Assembly: GCA_000496475.1 (NCBI GenBank)
Contig: AYMW01000003.1
Location: forward strand, 546,072 to 610,071
DNA length: 64,000 nt
Source: Betaproteobacteria bacterium MOLA814
GTDB lineage: Bacteria > Pseudomonadota > Gammaproteobacteria > Burkholderiales > Burkholderiaceae_C
Direction of reading: 5' to 3'
In this document: one piece after another, positions 1 to 8,532 of the stretch
Numbering within the stretch: the stretch's first letter is position 1
How the letters are laid out: every line of letters begins with the position of its first letter
Translations under genes and position numbers: made by a program
The notes under the pieces: model-generated
Database searches by the model: none
What the model was told of the DNA's origin: nothing
The model's input: the letters and a program-made list of their open reading frames with translations, nothing else

Positions 1-418
1 TGCTGACGTCAAAGCCTGGCGGTACAACAATGGGGCCACCATCGCCCATGGCGATGTGGCCTGCGCCGTTCGTGAGTGTGCCCAACGCGTCTGGGCGCAA
101 GTCGCCGCGGCGGGTAAATGCAATATCACCGTTGGGAGCTTGTACGCCCATCACAGTGCCACCGTTCATGGCGATGTCGGTTTTCCGACCTGTGGCCATC
201 AAGGTGCCAGGGGTCAACATGATGCGGCTGGTAGGCACAGCCTGCGGCTGGGCGCGCGAGTCAAAACCTGGCCCTTTTAGGTCAATGGCCTTGAGGGCCA
301 CACCAAGGCTGCGTTTGAAACCAACTGTGGAGACGTTGGCCAACTCATTGGTCAATAGATTGCGACCAATCGCCTTCTCCGTGATGCCTGCGGCTGCTGT
401 AAACGCTAGTCTGTCCAT
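1..418 (-). CDS. flgF: Flagellar basal-body rod protein FlgF (C-terminus off the left edge)
   Basis: Proximal-rod protein of the flagellar basal body, exported by the flagellar type III system. The visible part is the first 139 residues. It begins MDRLAFTAAAGITEKAIGRN and contains the rod/hook N-terminal signature NELANVSTVGFKRS. The ATG at 418 follows AGGAG by seven bases. It is last in the visible flgB-C-D-E-F order, about 70 bases after flgE, so it is probably in the same transcript. FlgG shares this N-terminal family; gene order favours FlgF. The reading frame is open through base 1, so the gene is truncated by the window and not broken. Confidence 0.85.
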   Translation of the reverse strand, partial: MDRLAFTAAAGITEKAIGRNLLTNELANVSTVGFKRSLGVALKAIDLKGPGFDSRAQPQAVPTSRIMLTPGTLMATGRKTDIAMNGGTVMGVQAPNGDIAFTRRGDLRPDALGTLTNGAGHIAMGDGGPIVVPPGFDVS

Positions 419-487
419 AACTTGACTCCTACTGACCCACAGGCGAACCTGTGGGTGTCGCTCACACCGCTGGCACTAGGCTAGCGG

Positions 488-3400
488 TTACGAGCGGATG
501 TTGATAATGGCCTGTGTCATCGTGCTGCTGGTCTCAATGGCTTTGGAGTTCGCTTGGAAGTTACGTTGTGCCGTGATGAGGTCCACCAGTTCTTGTGTCA
601 AATCCACGTTGGCCCTTTCAGTAGCACCAGCACGAACCGTGCCAAAGCCGGCTGAGCCTGCCTCACCAATTTTGGGGTTGCCTGATTTAGCGGTGGAGTA
701 AAAGCTAGAGTTGCCAATTTGACGCAAGCCAGCCGGGCTGGAAAAGTTGGCCAAAATAACCTTGGCCAAGGTGTTTTGCGTGCCGTTGGAGTAAGACGCG
801 CTGACCAAACCATCGTCACCAATGTCCAAGCCCACCAAGTCACCTTCAGGGCGACCGTCTTGTGACTGCGACAACACAGCAAACGCTGACGAGTACTGGG
901 TTGAGGCCGAGTAATCGATGTTGATCGTCAAGGCGCCCTTGCCGTCTGCCAGGTACACCGTATCGAGCTGTGAGCCGGTTTGTGGGGAAATCAGGTTGCC
1001 GCTGGTGTTGAATGTCAGCTCGCCTTTGTCTAGGTAAATGGGTGACCACTCAGGCAAGACCGTAAAGCCGTCAGCGCTGGTGGTCTCCACACCAAACTCA
1101 TCGATGTACTTGGAAACACTCACGCCATTGTTGACCTCTTGAAACTGCGTGGGCTTGATCCAGCTAGACGTGGTGCCTCGCCCTGCGTCCACGTTGGCCA
1201 AGCCCCAGTTGGAGCTGCCAGACACCTTGATAAAGGAGTCGGTACCAGAGGTGCCAGTGGTGAACTTAAACGCGTTGAGTACTTGGTCATAGGAAACTGT
1301 GACGCCAGAGGTTGAACTGCCTGTGTCGCTGGCCAGTGTGTTGATTTCTTTCTCGAGTGCCAACATAAAGCCGTCCAGCGTGTAAGAGTCGCTCGCGGGC
1401 AACGTCACAGTGCCCTTGACGTCATCGACTGACACCACAAAGGTGTTGTTGCTGCTGTCAACTGAAAAGTTGTTGTTGACGTTGATAGAGACTTGCGTAC
1501 CTGTTGTCACCGCTGGTGATGAAACCGTTCCACGCAGTGCCGTATCAGAAGTTGCCACAGCCAGTGGGTCTGCGGCTGTTGCACTTATTCCAAGTAGCGA
1601 CAGCGCCAATGAGTTGCTGTCTGTGATGGTGATACTAGAGGCATCTCCAGTTGAGCCCGATGAAAAAGAAAATTGCTCGTTGACGTTATCAAAGGTCACA
1701 TTCATGCCATAGCGCTGGGTGGCCAAGGTCCTAACAAGACCACCGTTGGGGCTGACTTGACCGTTTAAGCTGGTGCCTATTGGGGTGTACAAGCCGTTGT
1801 CGCCCACTGCACTCACAGCGGCACTTAGGCCTAGAACGCTGTTGGAGTTAACAGACGATGCTGTCACTGAGGTGGTTACAGCTCCAGTAATTTGGTCGGT
1901 AGCGCCAATTAACAGGCCACCGTCATAGCCACTAGAACCGGCTGCAAACAGGGTTGTAAACGCCGCACCATCGTTGCGTGCGAAGCTGAGGGCACCGTCA
2001 ACGCTGCTGATGGTATAGCCTGAGGAGCTGTAGCCTGTTGCCGCTTGAAACTTGGTGACCATACTGGCCAAGGCGGCCGCATCCTCCGTGGCCTGAACGC
2101 CAGACGTACCAATATCAATATTCGAGATACTCAGGCTCACAACGGTGCCGTCCGATTCAGTTAGGGTCACGCTCACATCTTGTAAGCTATCCGTACCTGC
2201 GGTTACATCGAAGGACTGGCGGCTCTGGGGCGCTTGTAAGCTGATGGCGCCGCTATCAGCTTCGCTAAACGTGAACCCTCGATTAACGGCATCAAAACCT
2301 ACCGTAACAGTTGTTAAACCAGCGGCGTCGACAGCAGCTTGCATCGCCTCAACCGCATCACCCCGCCTAACTTTTGTAATGTCAGAAATATCGGCTGTGT
2401 AGGGCGCCAAAACAGTACTAGTTCCTGTCACGCCGGTCGTATTTGCGTCTGCAAAAACAACATTGTCTGCGGCAACATCAAGCACATTCCACTTCAAGGT
2501 TAGTGTGCCGTCCCCATTGTCAACTATGGTTTTTGCATTTCCCGAACCACTTGCCGTAATGAAATTATCAGCATCTAAATCGGCCTTCACCTGCGCAGCC
2601 ACTTGCGCAGCAGTAACGTCAGTTGCAGCCAAGGTCACCGTGACACCTGCAACAGTAAACGATTGAACTGCACCTGCGGTCGGCGCGGTGAATGTCAAAG
2701 TTTCCTGTTTAAAAGAGCCAAGGTTTGAGATGTCCAGTTGCACGGACTTAGCCACGCCACCAACAGACGCATTAAGCTGAAATGTCGTGTTACTGGTAAA
2801 GTCAAAGTAACGCTCATCACCAAATTCAGCGTTCAAGACATTCGTCATTTCTTTAGCAATGTCAACGCCTGTCATGGTGGTGGTCGAGCCGGCCAAATGA
2901 CTCAAATCAAGGGTTACTGGCACGCCCGAGTCATCAATGTCGATGGTGAACATACTTTCTAAATCAGATGCAGTCACTGAGCTGAAGTTGTATGTGGTGT
3001 CAGCCGTCAAATCTGTACTTGTTTTAATGCCTTTTATAGCTGCAGGCTGCGAGATGCGTGTATCAGTCAAATCATCCAGCGAGAACATTTGCGTTTTACC
3101 GTTTACCAGTAAATCGCCCACTGCACTCAATGGCTGAATCTCACCGTACTTGTTGACATACAACTCTTCACCATTGACATCAGTAGCTTGAATCAACGAT
3201 GGGTTCACCTGCGTGTCGCCTACGAATACATTGGTTTGCCACTTGTTGGTTGGGGATAGCTGGCTGGCATTTTGTGTTTTAGAGTAGTAGACCGTGGCCA
3301 AATAACCGTTGCCACCCGAGTCATACACTGTCATCGCGGTGCTCTTGTTGTAAGTGGCAGGGTTGTTGCGGCTGAATGTGTCCGTTATGACGGTTGCATC

Positions 3401-3901
3401 TGCTGGAAAATTCAAACCCAAATTGATTAAAGAGGTCTCAGCGGCTTCACCGTTGGTTTGCTGGGGGATGGTCAGAACATTTAAATCGCTTAGGTCGGCC
3501 TTGCCAGACGAGTCAACCGACGCGGCCATCAAACGTTGGCCTGCCGAGTTCACCACGTTGTATTGGTCGTTCATCATGAACGAGCCGTTGCGGGTGTAGA
3601 TGTCTTGCAAGCCGTCGGCCGACTTCAACGGGAAGAAACCGTCACCGGTGACAGCCAAGTCCAACGCGTTGGCAGAAAACGCCACGTTGCCCTGACCAAA
3701 CTCTTGGGTCACTTGTTTCAGTGCAACGCCCTGGCCAATGGTGGATGACGCTTTTTGCAACGGCGAGGTGGCAAAAATGTCACCAAAGTCGGCGCGTGAG
3801 CGTTTGAAGCCAGTGGTGCCCACGTTGGCTATGTTGTTGCTGGTTACGCCGAGTTGGGCGGTTGCGGCGTTCAAGCCGGTGAGCGAGGTATAGAAAGACA
3901 T
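488..3901 (-). CDS. flgE: Flagellar hook protein FlgE, unusually large (1137 aa)
   Basis: Subunit of the flagellar hook, the universal joint between rod and filament. Residues 1-45 (MSFYTSLTGLNAATAQLGVT..., then NNIANVGTTGFKRS) are the rod/hook N-terminal helix. The last 80 residues, ending ITAQRNFQANSKAIETSSTM..., are the matching C-terminal helix. A FlgE D2-like segment lies around residues 165-260. FlgE is usually about 400 residues, so roughly residues 260-915 form an insertion rich in Ser, Thr, Val and Asp, which looks like repeated beta-sandwich surface domains. The ATG at 3901 has AGGAG nine bases upstream. No frameshift or stop is seen. It follows flgD by about 50 bases. Family is certain; the role of the insertion is unknown. 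Confidence 0.95.
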   Translation of the reverse strand: MSFYTSLTGLNAATAQLGVTSNNIANVGTTGFKRSRADFGDIFATSPLQKASSTIGQGVALKQVTQEFGQGNVAFSANALDLAVTGDGFFPLKSADGLQDIYTRNGSFMMNDQYNVVNSAGQRLMAASVDSSGKADLSDLNVLTIPQQTNGEAAETSLINLGLNFPADATVITDTFSRNNPATYNKSTAMTVYDSGGNGYLATVYYSKTQNASQLSPTNKWQTNVFVGDTQVNPSLIQATDVNGEELYVNKYGEIQPLSAVGDLLVNGKTQMFSLDDLTDTRISQPAAIKGIKTSTDLTADTTYNFSSVTASDLESMFTIDIDDSGVPVTLDLSHLAGSTTTMTGVDIAKEMTNVLNAEFGDERYFDFTSNTTFQLNASVGGVAKSVQLDISNLGSFKQETLTFTAPTAGAVQSFTVAGVTVTLAATDVTAAQVAAQVKADLDADNFITASGSGNAKTIVDNGDGTLTLKWNVLDVAADNVVFADANTTGVTGTSTVLAPYTADISDITKVRRGDAVEAMQAAVDAAGLTTVTVGFDAVNRGFTFSEADSGAISLQAPQSRQSFDVTAGTDSLQDVSVTLTESDGTVVSLSISNIDIGTSGVQATEDAAALASMVTKFQAATGYSSSGYTISSVDGALSFARNDGAAFTTLFAAGSSGYDGGLLIGATDQITGAVTTSVTASSVNSNSVLGLSAAVSAVGDNGLYTPIGTSLNGQVSPNGGLVRTLATQRYGMNVTFDNVNEQFSFSSGSTGDASSITITDSNSLALSLLGISATAADPLAVATSDTALRGTVSSPAVTTGTQVSINVNNNFSVDSSNNTFVVSVDDVKGTVTLPASDSYTLDGFMLALEKEINTLASDTGSSTSGVTVSYDQVLNAFKFTTGTSGTDSFIKVSGSSNWGLANVDAGRGTTSSWIKPTQFQEVNNGVSVSKYIDEFGVETTSADGFTVLPEWSPIYLDKGELTFNTSGNLISPQTGSQLDTVYLADGKGALTINIDYSASTQYSSAFAVLSQSQDGRPEGDLVGLDIGDDGLVSASYSNGTQNTLAKVILANFSSPAGLRQIGNSSFYSTAKSGNPKIGEAGSAGFGTVRAGATERANVDLTQELVDLITAQRNFQANSKAIETSSTMTQAIINIRS

Positions 3902-3953
3902 AAGCGATGGCTCCTAGATAAACAAGGGTTGTTGTGTGTGGGGGACGACGTGC

Positions 3954-4640
3954 TTACACGCCAATTCGGGTCACGTCTGCAAGCGGCATGGTTTTGCCGC
4001 CTTCAAACTCGAGAATCAAACTTTTATCAACTGCGCTGGTGCTCACTGCCGTCACTTTTGCAAGTGCATTGACATCCACCGGCGTGGTGGCGCCCTGCAC
4101 CACCGCAGTTGCTGAGAATGTGTACGCGCCATTGGGAACGGTTTCGCCGTTGGCGTCTCTACCATTCCACTTCAGCGCAAAGTCGCCAGCTGCCTGTGAT
4201 GGGTAGATCAACTCCCTGACGGACACGCCGCTGCTGTTGAGTACACTGACTTTCATACCAGCGGAGCCATAAGGCAGGTTGACAACACCGTCACCGCCCT
4301 CGCCTGCGCTGATGTTGACGGCACCACCCGGTACAGCAACGCTCTTGCCAATCAGCGCAGCGCTGGCCATGACGCGGTCTGCGGCCTGGGAGGTCACCAT
4401 GGTATCGAGCGAGCCCTTCATAGACAGGTTCGCTTCTAGCGAGGAGAACTGCGCCAACTGGGCCACGAAGGCCTCGTTTTTGACTGGCTCAAGCGGATTT
4501 TGGTTTTGAAGTTGTGCAGTAAACAGTTGTAAAAACTGTTGTTGCCCCATTTCGTCATCCACTTGCTTGGGTGTATTGACGTAATTTTCGTAGCTGGTAA
4601 TGCCGGCTGGCAATGTGCTACCCGCGATATCTAAGGCCAT
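3954..4640 (-). CDS. flgD: Hook-capping scaffold protein FlgD
   Basis: FlgD forms the temporary cap on which hook subunits assemble. The 228-residue protein has the conserved N-terminal FlgD stretch with FLQLFTAQLQNQNPLEPV at about residues 36-53. The C-terminal half has the FlgD Ig/tudor-like pattern, including the FALKWNGRDANGETVPNGAY segment. Length is normal. The start has AAAGGG upstream. It sits between flgC and flgE on one strand, as in most flagellar operons, and should act directly on the very large FlgE encoded next to it. Confidence 0.95.
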   Translation of the reverse strand: MALDIAGSTLPAGITSYENYVNTPKQVDDEMGQQQFLQLFTAQLQNQNPLEPVKNEAFVAQLAQFSSLEANLSMKGSLDTMVTSQAADRVMASAALIGKSVAVPGGAVNISAGEGGDGVVNLPYGSAGMKVSVLNSSGVSVRELIYPSQAAGDFALKWNGRDANGETVPNGAYTFSATAVVQGATTPVDVNALAKVTAVSTSAVDKSLILEFEGGKTMPLADVTRIGV

Positions 4641-4696
4641 GGTGCGTACCCTTTAGTTGGTTGTTTTTTTGACGGCAGATGACAAACTCACACGCA

Positions 4697-5122
4697 TTAA
4701 GAGCGTGTCAGCTCTAGGGTGCGCAGCATGAGCTGGCGCGCGGTATTGACGACTTCGACGTTGTTTTGGTAGGAGCGCGCCGAGGCCATCATCTCCACCA
4801 TTTCAGTCACTTCATTTACGTTAGATGGGTAGACATAGCCGCCCTCATCAGCCAAGGGGTTGCCGGGGTCATACATGGCTTGTATCGGAATACCATCGTC
4901 TTGCATGCGGTCTACCTTCACGCCGCCCACGTATTGGGCGCCAGAGTTGGTCATGTTGTCGTCCACCAAGGCTTTGAATACAACCCGCTTTGCTTTAAAG
5001 GCTTCAGCCTCCGTGCCAGCCACAGAGCCGGCATTGGCCAGGTTGGAGGCCGTGGCGTTCATGCGTACCAACTGTGCATTCAGTGCGGTGCCAGCGATAC
5101 CAAAAATATTACCTATAGACAT
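4697..5122 (-). CDS. flgC: Flagellar basal-body rod protein FlgC
   Basis: Proximal-rod subunit. The 141 residues match the usual FlgC size. The N-terminal helix contains LVRMNATASNLANAGS. The middle holds the typical FlgC stretch YDPGNPLADEGGYVYPSNVN, and the C-terminal helix includes MASARSYQNNVEVVNTARQL. AGGAG lies seven bases before the ATG. It follows flgB by 27 bases and precedes flgD by 56, so all are probably read from the sigma-54 promoter upstream of flgB. Confidence 0.97.
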   Translation of the reverse strand: MSIGNIFGIAGTALNAQLVRMNATASNLANAGSVAGTEAEAFKAKRVVFKALVDDNMTNSGAQYVGGVKVDRMQDDGIPIQAMYDPGNPLADEGGYVYPSNVNEVTEMVEMMASARSYQNNVEVVNTARQLMLRTLELTRS

Positions 5123-5149
5123 GCATTAACTCCTGTTTGTGGTGGCGCA

Positions 5150-5533
5150 TCAATCGCCCCTGAGGGCTTTGCGAATACCGCTCACACGGCTCTCTAAGAA
5201 ACTCAACGTAGCCTGATAATCAGCGGACGCTTTACCGTAGTTGGACTGCTCCACACTCATCTCGACTGTGTTGCCGTCAAACGAGGTGTTGAACGGTGTG
5301 CGGTACACCAAGCCGTCGTTGCCAGGCATGTCGCCAGCTTGGTAGTGGTTGCTTTGCGTGGCCTGCATGGGCTGCGACATTTCGCCAGCCATGACCTTTT
5401 TAAAATCAAGATCCCGCGCCTTGTACTGCGGCGTATCCGCGTTGGCAATATTTTGGGCAAGCAGCTCCAGTCGCTGACTTCTTGTCTGCAGCGCGCGTTC
5501 GTGAATGCCTAATGCGTTGTTCAACAAATCCAT
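5150..5533 (-). CDS. flgB: Flagellar basal-body rod protein FlgB
   Basis: Proximal-rod subunit and first gene of the rod/hook operon. The 127 residues match the family length. LELLAQNIANADTPQYKARD is the signature N-terminal rod segment, and the C-terminal region SNYGKASADYQATLSFLESR resembles other FlgB proteins. AGGAG lies about six bases before the ATG. A near-perfect sigma-54 promoter lies about 120 bases upstream at 5654-5668, which indicates activation by the enhancer-binding protein encoded at 13649. Confidence 0.97.
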   Translation of the reverse strand: MDLLNNALGIHERALQTRSQRLELLAQNIANADTPQYKARDLDFKKVMAGEMSQPMQATQSNHYQAGDMPGNDGLVYRTPFNTSFDGNTVEMSVEQSNYGKASADYQATLSFLESRVSGIRKALRGD

Positions 5534-5653
5534 GAGAGCTCCTTACACATTGATCTCTGGTTACAGCGCACTCAAGTTCACCGTGCAGCTGTCGATACCG
5601 TTCTCAGGCAGCCCTTGTTTGACACATGGCTCCCATCAGTTGATACAGACTAT

Positions 5654-5668
5654 GCAATAGCTGTGCCA
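5654..5668 (-). promoter_or_regulatory. Sigma-54 promoter for flgBCDEF
   Basis: On the minus strand the sequence reads TGGCAC-AGCTA-TTGC followed by A, preceded by T. This matches the -24/-12 consensus at every strongly conserved position, with the required ten bases between GG and GC. Transcription would start near 5642, leaving a leader of about 110 bases before flgB. Confidence 0.85.
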
Positions 5669-5686
5669 AGGTGTTTTTGACGCATC

Positions 5687-5706
5687 AGCGGCAACGCATT
5701 GCCGCT
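5687..5706. repeat. Perfect inverted repeat upstream of the flgB promoter
   Basis: AGCGGCAA-CGCA-TTGCCGCT, an 8-base perfect inverted repeat with a 4-base loop. It lies about 20-40 bases upstream of the sigma-54 promoter and downstream of the LysM/transglycosylase gene on the same strand. It could be an activator-binding site or an RNA hairpin ending the upstream gene, but there is no T-tract directly after it on the minus strand. A run of seven G follows on the plus strand. Confidence 0.5.
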
Positions 5707-5758
5707 TGGGGGGGTGTCATGGCGAAGCGCCGTGATACAACTGCGAACTGCACGGGCT

Positions 5759-7198
5759 TTAGCGCAAAGCGACTTGCTGCGCCTGTTGCGCCTGTTGCGC
5801 GGTGTTGTAAGCGCTTAGGCGGGCAGTGCGACCCGTCGCAACGACAGGGTTGAGCTCCACGTCGCGCAGGCGCTGGTTGGCGTTGTGGTGTAAGCCCACC
5901 CAAATAGATTGACGCGTGATCGGTTTGTCGCGGTCCTTGCCAACGTGCAAGTAGGTGGCTTGCGTGCCAGCGATGTCCAAGGCCACATGTCGCCTGGTTT
6001 CTTGTCTGGCTGCAGGTGTCAGCACGCTGAGGTACAAATCGTCTAAGCGCACAGGGCCTTTTTTACCGACACCGACTTCGTCAAAATATTGGTCAACCAA
6101 GTCGAGTTGGTTGTAGGTGCTCATGTTCAAAATAGCGCGTGGGTTGTTGGCAAAGCCCACGGAAGCTGCGCCGCGGTTGTCACCGTCACAGAACTGAATA
6201 ATGCCGTGGCAACTGCCATTGGTCGATTTGGGGTTCATGCCGTCGCTCTCCATGAGCGTGAGGCGTGCAAAGTCGTCGGGAGAAAATTTGTGCTTGTGGG
6301 CCAATGCGACAATTTTCTGTTGCACCCGCGGCACTTCAGCTGAACTCATAAAGCCCTTGTCCACGGCACGTTGCAAGGTTTTATCAAGGACGGGGGTGTG
6401 CGTCAGCCGCCTGGCTTGCGCTGGATGAACCGCCGCCACTTGGCCAGTACGCTGTGCGGTGGCACCAGAGACAGTGGCATGGGCGCCAGACAAGCGGTTG
6501 CTCCCACCGGCGTCCGTATTGCTGCGCTGCAACATGTTAAGCGAGCTGCCAGACAATGCCGTGGTCATGCGCAACGCCAACGCGGCGTGCGTGCTGATGA
6601 CTTGTCCAGACGCCTTGCCCGCTGCAGATGCGAACACACCGCTGGTGGGCAGGGCTGCCATTAGGCCACCCAAGCTGTTCATGCGCAAGCGTTGACCGGG
6701 GTGGATGAGGTCGGGGTTGTCAATACCGTTGCTGACGGCCAGGTGTTTGGCCATCTGCCAAGCTTGCGCATTGGTGACGGTTTTACCTTGAGCGGCGGCG
6801 GCTTGCTGCACCACGCTGATGAGGGTGTCGCCTTTTTTGACGCGGGTATCGTCTTGTCCTGCGGCTGTCGTTGAAGCGTCGTTGATCTGGTTGGGGACAG
6901 CCGAGTGTGTGGCGGGCGCAGTGGCTGTGCCCGTTGCTGCCGCTGCAGCCGGTGCAACGTGAACTGGCGACAGCACCAGACCTGTTGAGGCTGGCGGCGC
7001 GCTGGCTTGCTGCATGGCTTGCAAAAAAGGCTTGGTTTCTGTCTTGCTGGCGCTGGCACCCACGCTTGTGTTGGTGGTTGTACCCTGCGCAGCCCATGCC
7101 GGCTTCACCATGTGCAACACCCGCCCACTGTTAGGCTGACGGCTGTTCGTCTGAAGTGATGCTGTGTTGTCTTGCGTTACGGGGCCCACGGGCTGCAT
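5759..7198 (-). CDS. LysM domain plus transglycosylase-like protein in the flagellar cluster
   Basis: Probable peptidoglycan-binding and peptidoglycan-cutting protein of 479 residues. A LysM domain lies around residues 118-172 (VKKGDTLISVVQQ ... LIHPGQRLRMN). After a linker, residues 270-400 form a lysozyme-like fold with a candidate catalytic Glu in LTLMESDGMNP, then HGIIQFCDGD and a YNQLDLVDQYF segment of the kind seen in phage-baseplate transglycosylases. There is no signal peptide. It lies between flgB and flgA, so a role in letting the rod cross the cell wall, with export by the flagellar system as for FlgJ, is an inference. A FlgJ gene may exist outside the window. The ATG at 7198 lacks a well-spaced ribosome site; Met30 is an alternative. 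Confidence 0.7.
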   Translation of the reverse strand: MQPVGPVTQDNTASLQTNSRQPNSGRVLHMVKPAWAAQGTTTNTSVGASASKTETKPFLQAMQQASAPPASTGLVLSPVHVAPAAAAATGTATAPATHSAVPNQINDASTTAAGQDDTRVKKGDTLISVVQQAAAAQGKTVTNAQAWQMAKHLAVSNGIDNPDLIHPGQRLRMNSLGGLMAALPTSGVFASAAGKASGQVISTHAALALRMTTALSGSSLNMLQRSNTDAGGSNRLSGAHATVSGATAQRTGQVAAVHPAQARRLTHTPVLDKTLQRAVDKGFMSSAEVPRVQQKIVALAHKHKFSPDDFARLTLMESDGMNPKSTNGSCHGIIQFCDGDNRGAASVGFANNPRAILNMSTYNQLDLVDQYFDEVGVGKKGPVRLDDLYLSVLTPAARQETRRHVALDIAGTQATYLHVGKDRDKPITRQSIWVGLHHNANQRLRDVELNPVVATGRTARLSAYNTAQQAQQAQQVALR

Positions 7199-7279
7199 CC
7201 TTTGCGTTTTGACGTTGACAAATTGCCTGTTAAATCAAAGCTCGAGGGCTAGGTGGTAGTCAGTTCAACATTGGAAAGC

Positions 7280-7294
7280 TGGTCTGCTTTTTGC
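7280..7294 (+). promoter_or_regulatory. Possible sigma-54 promoter for flgA
   Basis: TGGTCT-GCTTT-TTGC followed by T keeps the essential GG-N10-GC spacing and a perfect -12 element. The -24 element matches only partly (TGGTCT against TGGCAC). Transcription would start near 7305, which favours the ATG at 7346 as the flgA start because the ATG at 7307 would be nearly leaderless. Confidence 0.4.
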
Positions 7295-7345
7295 TTTACA
7301 AGGTGTATGTCAACACTTCGTCACCCTCAGCTACTGGATAAGACC

Positions 7346-8074
7346 ATGCAAATGTCGTGCCGCTTTTTATCACCCGTGCTGGTGATGACCGCCCTGCTGG
7401 TGTCGGTGTCCAGCCAAGCCGCCTCGCCCGCTGAACAAGCCTTGGCCACGGCGGTGGTGCAGTGGGGCCATGCACATGCGCCCACGCAACCCAACCTAGA
7501 GTTGGCCCCGTTGGACGACAGAATCATTGTGCCAACCTGCGAGCAAGTGCTCAACGTTGACGCCCCATTTGGCCAAGCCACCAACTTGCGGGTGCGCTGC
7601 GCCCAACCCAATTGGCAGCTGTTTGTTAGAACCCGCAGCACCTTAACCGTGGCCAGTGAACCTGCCAGCGAACCCGTTGACGTTCAACCCGCGCAATGGG
7701 TGGTTGTGGCCAACCAACACTTGACCAGAGGCACACGCCTTACCCCTGCCATGCTGAGCCTGCGCCCTGCTGATGAAACAACACCAACAAATAATGCCTT
7801 AAAGGCTTTAGAACAAGCTGTTAATGCCGAATTGGTTAGAGACGTTGCCGCAGGCAGCACTGTGCGCCGACACGATGTGCGCGCTGCCGTGCTGGTTAAA
7901 CGTGGTGCCATGGTGTTGATGTCACTTGGTAACAACAGCGCACTGCACATCACTGTGCGCCTCAAAGCACAAACCGATGCCCGCATGGGCGAGCAGGTCA
8001 GGCTCAAGAATATGGAGTCAGGCCGCGAAATTACTGCGAAAGTAATAGGCGTGAATGAGGCCGTGGCACTGTGA
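7346..8074 (+). CDS. flgA: P-ring assembly chaperone FlgA
   Basis: Periplasmic chaperone for P-ring (FlgI) assembly. From the ATG at 7346 the protein has 242 residues and starts with a Sec signal peptide (hydrophobic FLSPVLVMTALLVSVSS, likely cut after SSQAA). The C-terminal half has the SAF-domain pattern of FlgA: WVVVANQHLTRGTRLTPAML, then VRRHDVRAAVLVKRGAMV and VRLKNMESGREITAKV. An in-frame ATG at 7307 would extend the N-terminus and spoil the signal peptide. It is divergent from the LysM gene and precedes flgM and flgN. Confidence 0.93.
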   Translation: MQMSCRFLSPVLVMTALLVSVSSQAASPAEQALATAVVQWGHAHAPTQPNLELAPLDDRIIVPTCEQVLNVDAPFGQATNLRVRCAQPNWQLFVRTRSTLTVASEPASEPVDVQPAQWVVVANQHLTRGTRLTPAMLSLRPADETTPTNNALKALEQAVNAELVRDVAAGSTVRRHDVRAAVLVKRGAMVLMSLGNNSALHITVRLKAQTDARMGEQVRLKNMESGREITAKVIGVNEAVAL

Positions 8075-8117
8075 CAACTTTTTTTCACCTATTTGTCAAA
8101 ACATGTTCAAAATAAAC

Positions 8118-8144
8118 TCAAGTTTCTTATTATGACGCCGAACC
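8118..8144 (+). promoter_or_regulatory. Sigma-28 (FliA) promoter for flgMN
   Basis: TCAAGTTT-N11-GCCGAACC closely matches the FliA consensus TAAAGTTT-N11-GCCGATAA with exact spacing. It lies about 60 bases before flgM, the anti-sigma-28 gene, giving the classic feedback loop. Confidence 0.8.
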
Positions 8145-8202
8145 TATAGAGGCATAGAACCTTTTAGGGCTTCCAAGCACCGTTTTTACAAGTGAGACCA
8201 CC

Positions 8203-8514
8203 ATGACCGATCCTATTACACAGCAAAGCCGTATGGCCCAAGCAGATGTGAATGCGCGCAGGGCAATGGACAAGACGCACAACCAAGCTCCCGACGCGGC
8301 AACCGCTGCCGCCGACAAGCCCGCAGCGCCTATCCGTTCCAACGACGATGTATTGACGCTGAGTGAGACTGCGCAGAAAGCCATGACAGAAACAGATTTC
8401 GACCGCGCTAAAGTCGACAGCATCAAACAAGCCATTACGGAGGGGAACTACCCCCTGAATGCACGCCGTATTGCCGAGAATTTTCTGGCTATTGAACAGA
8501 TGATTCAAGACTAA
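8203..8514 (+). CDS. flgM: Anti-sigma-28 factor FlgM
   Basis: FlgM binds and holds FliA inactive until the hook is complete, then is exported. The protein has 103 residues. The C-terminal FliA-binding region is well conserved: LTLSETAQKAM, then FDRAKVDSIKQAITEGNY, and NARRIAENFLAIEQMI. The N-terminal half is polar and low in complexity, as expected for the disordered export part. It is preceded by a good sigma-28 promoter and followed within 20 bases by flgN. Its target FliA is encoded at 34207. Confidence 0.95.
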   Translation: MTDPITQQSRMAQADVNARRAMDKTHNQAPDAATAAADKPAAPIRSNDDVLTLSETAQKAMTETDFDRAKVDSIKQAITEGNYPLNARRIAENFLAIEQMIQD

Positions 8515-8532
8515 CAAGGCTTGCGATCTAGC

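Noticed and set aside
473..488. Sigma-54-like TGGCAC-TAGGC-TAGC on the plus strand between flgF and flgE
   Set aside because: It points antisense into flgE, the -12 element is TAGC rather than TTGC, and flgE and flgF are already served from the flgB promoter.
1400..3200. Long plus-strand open frames inside flgE
   Set aside because: Antisense shadows of a clear coding frame, Ser/Val/Thr-rich because of flgE codon content, without ribosome sites.
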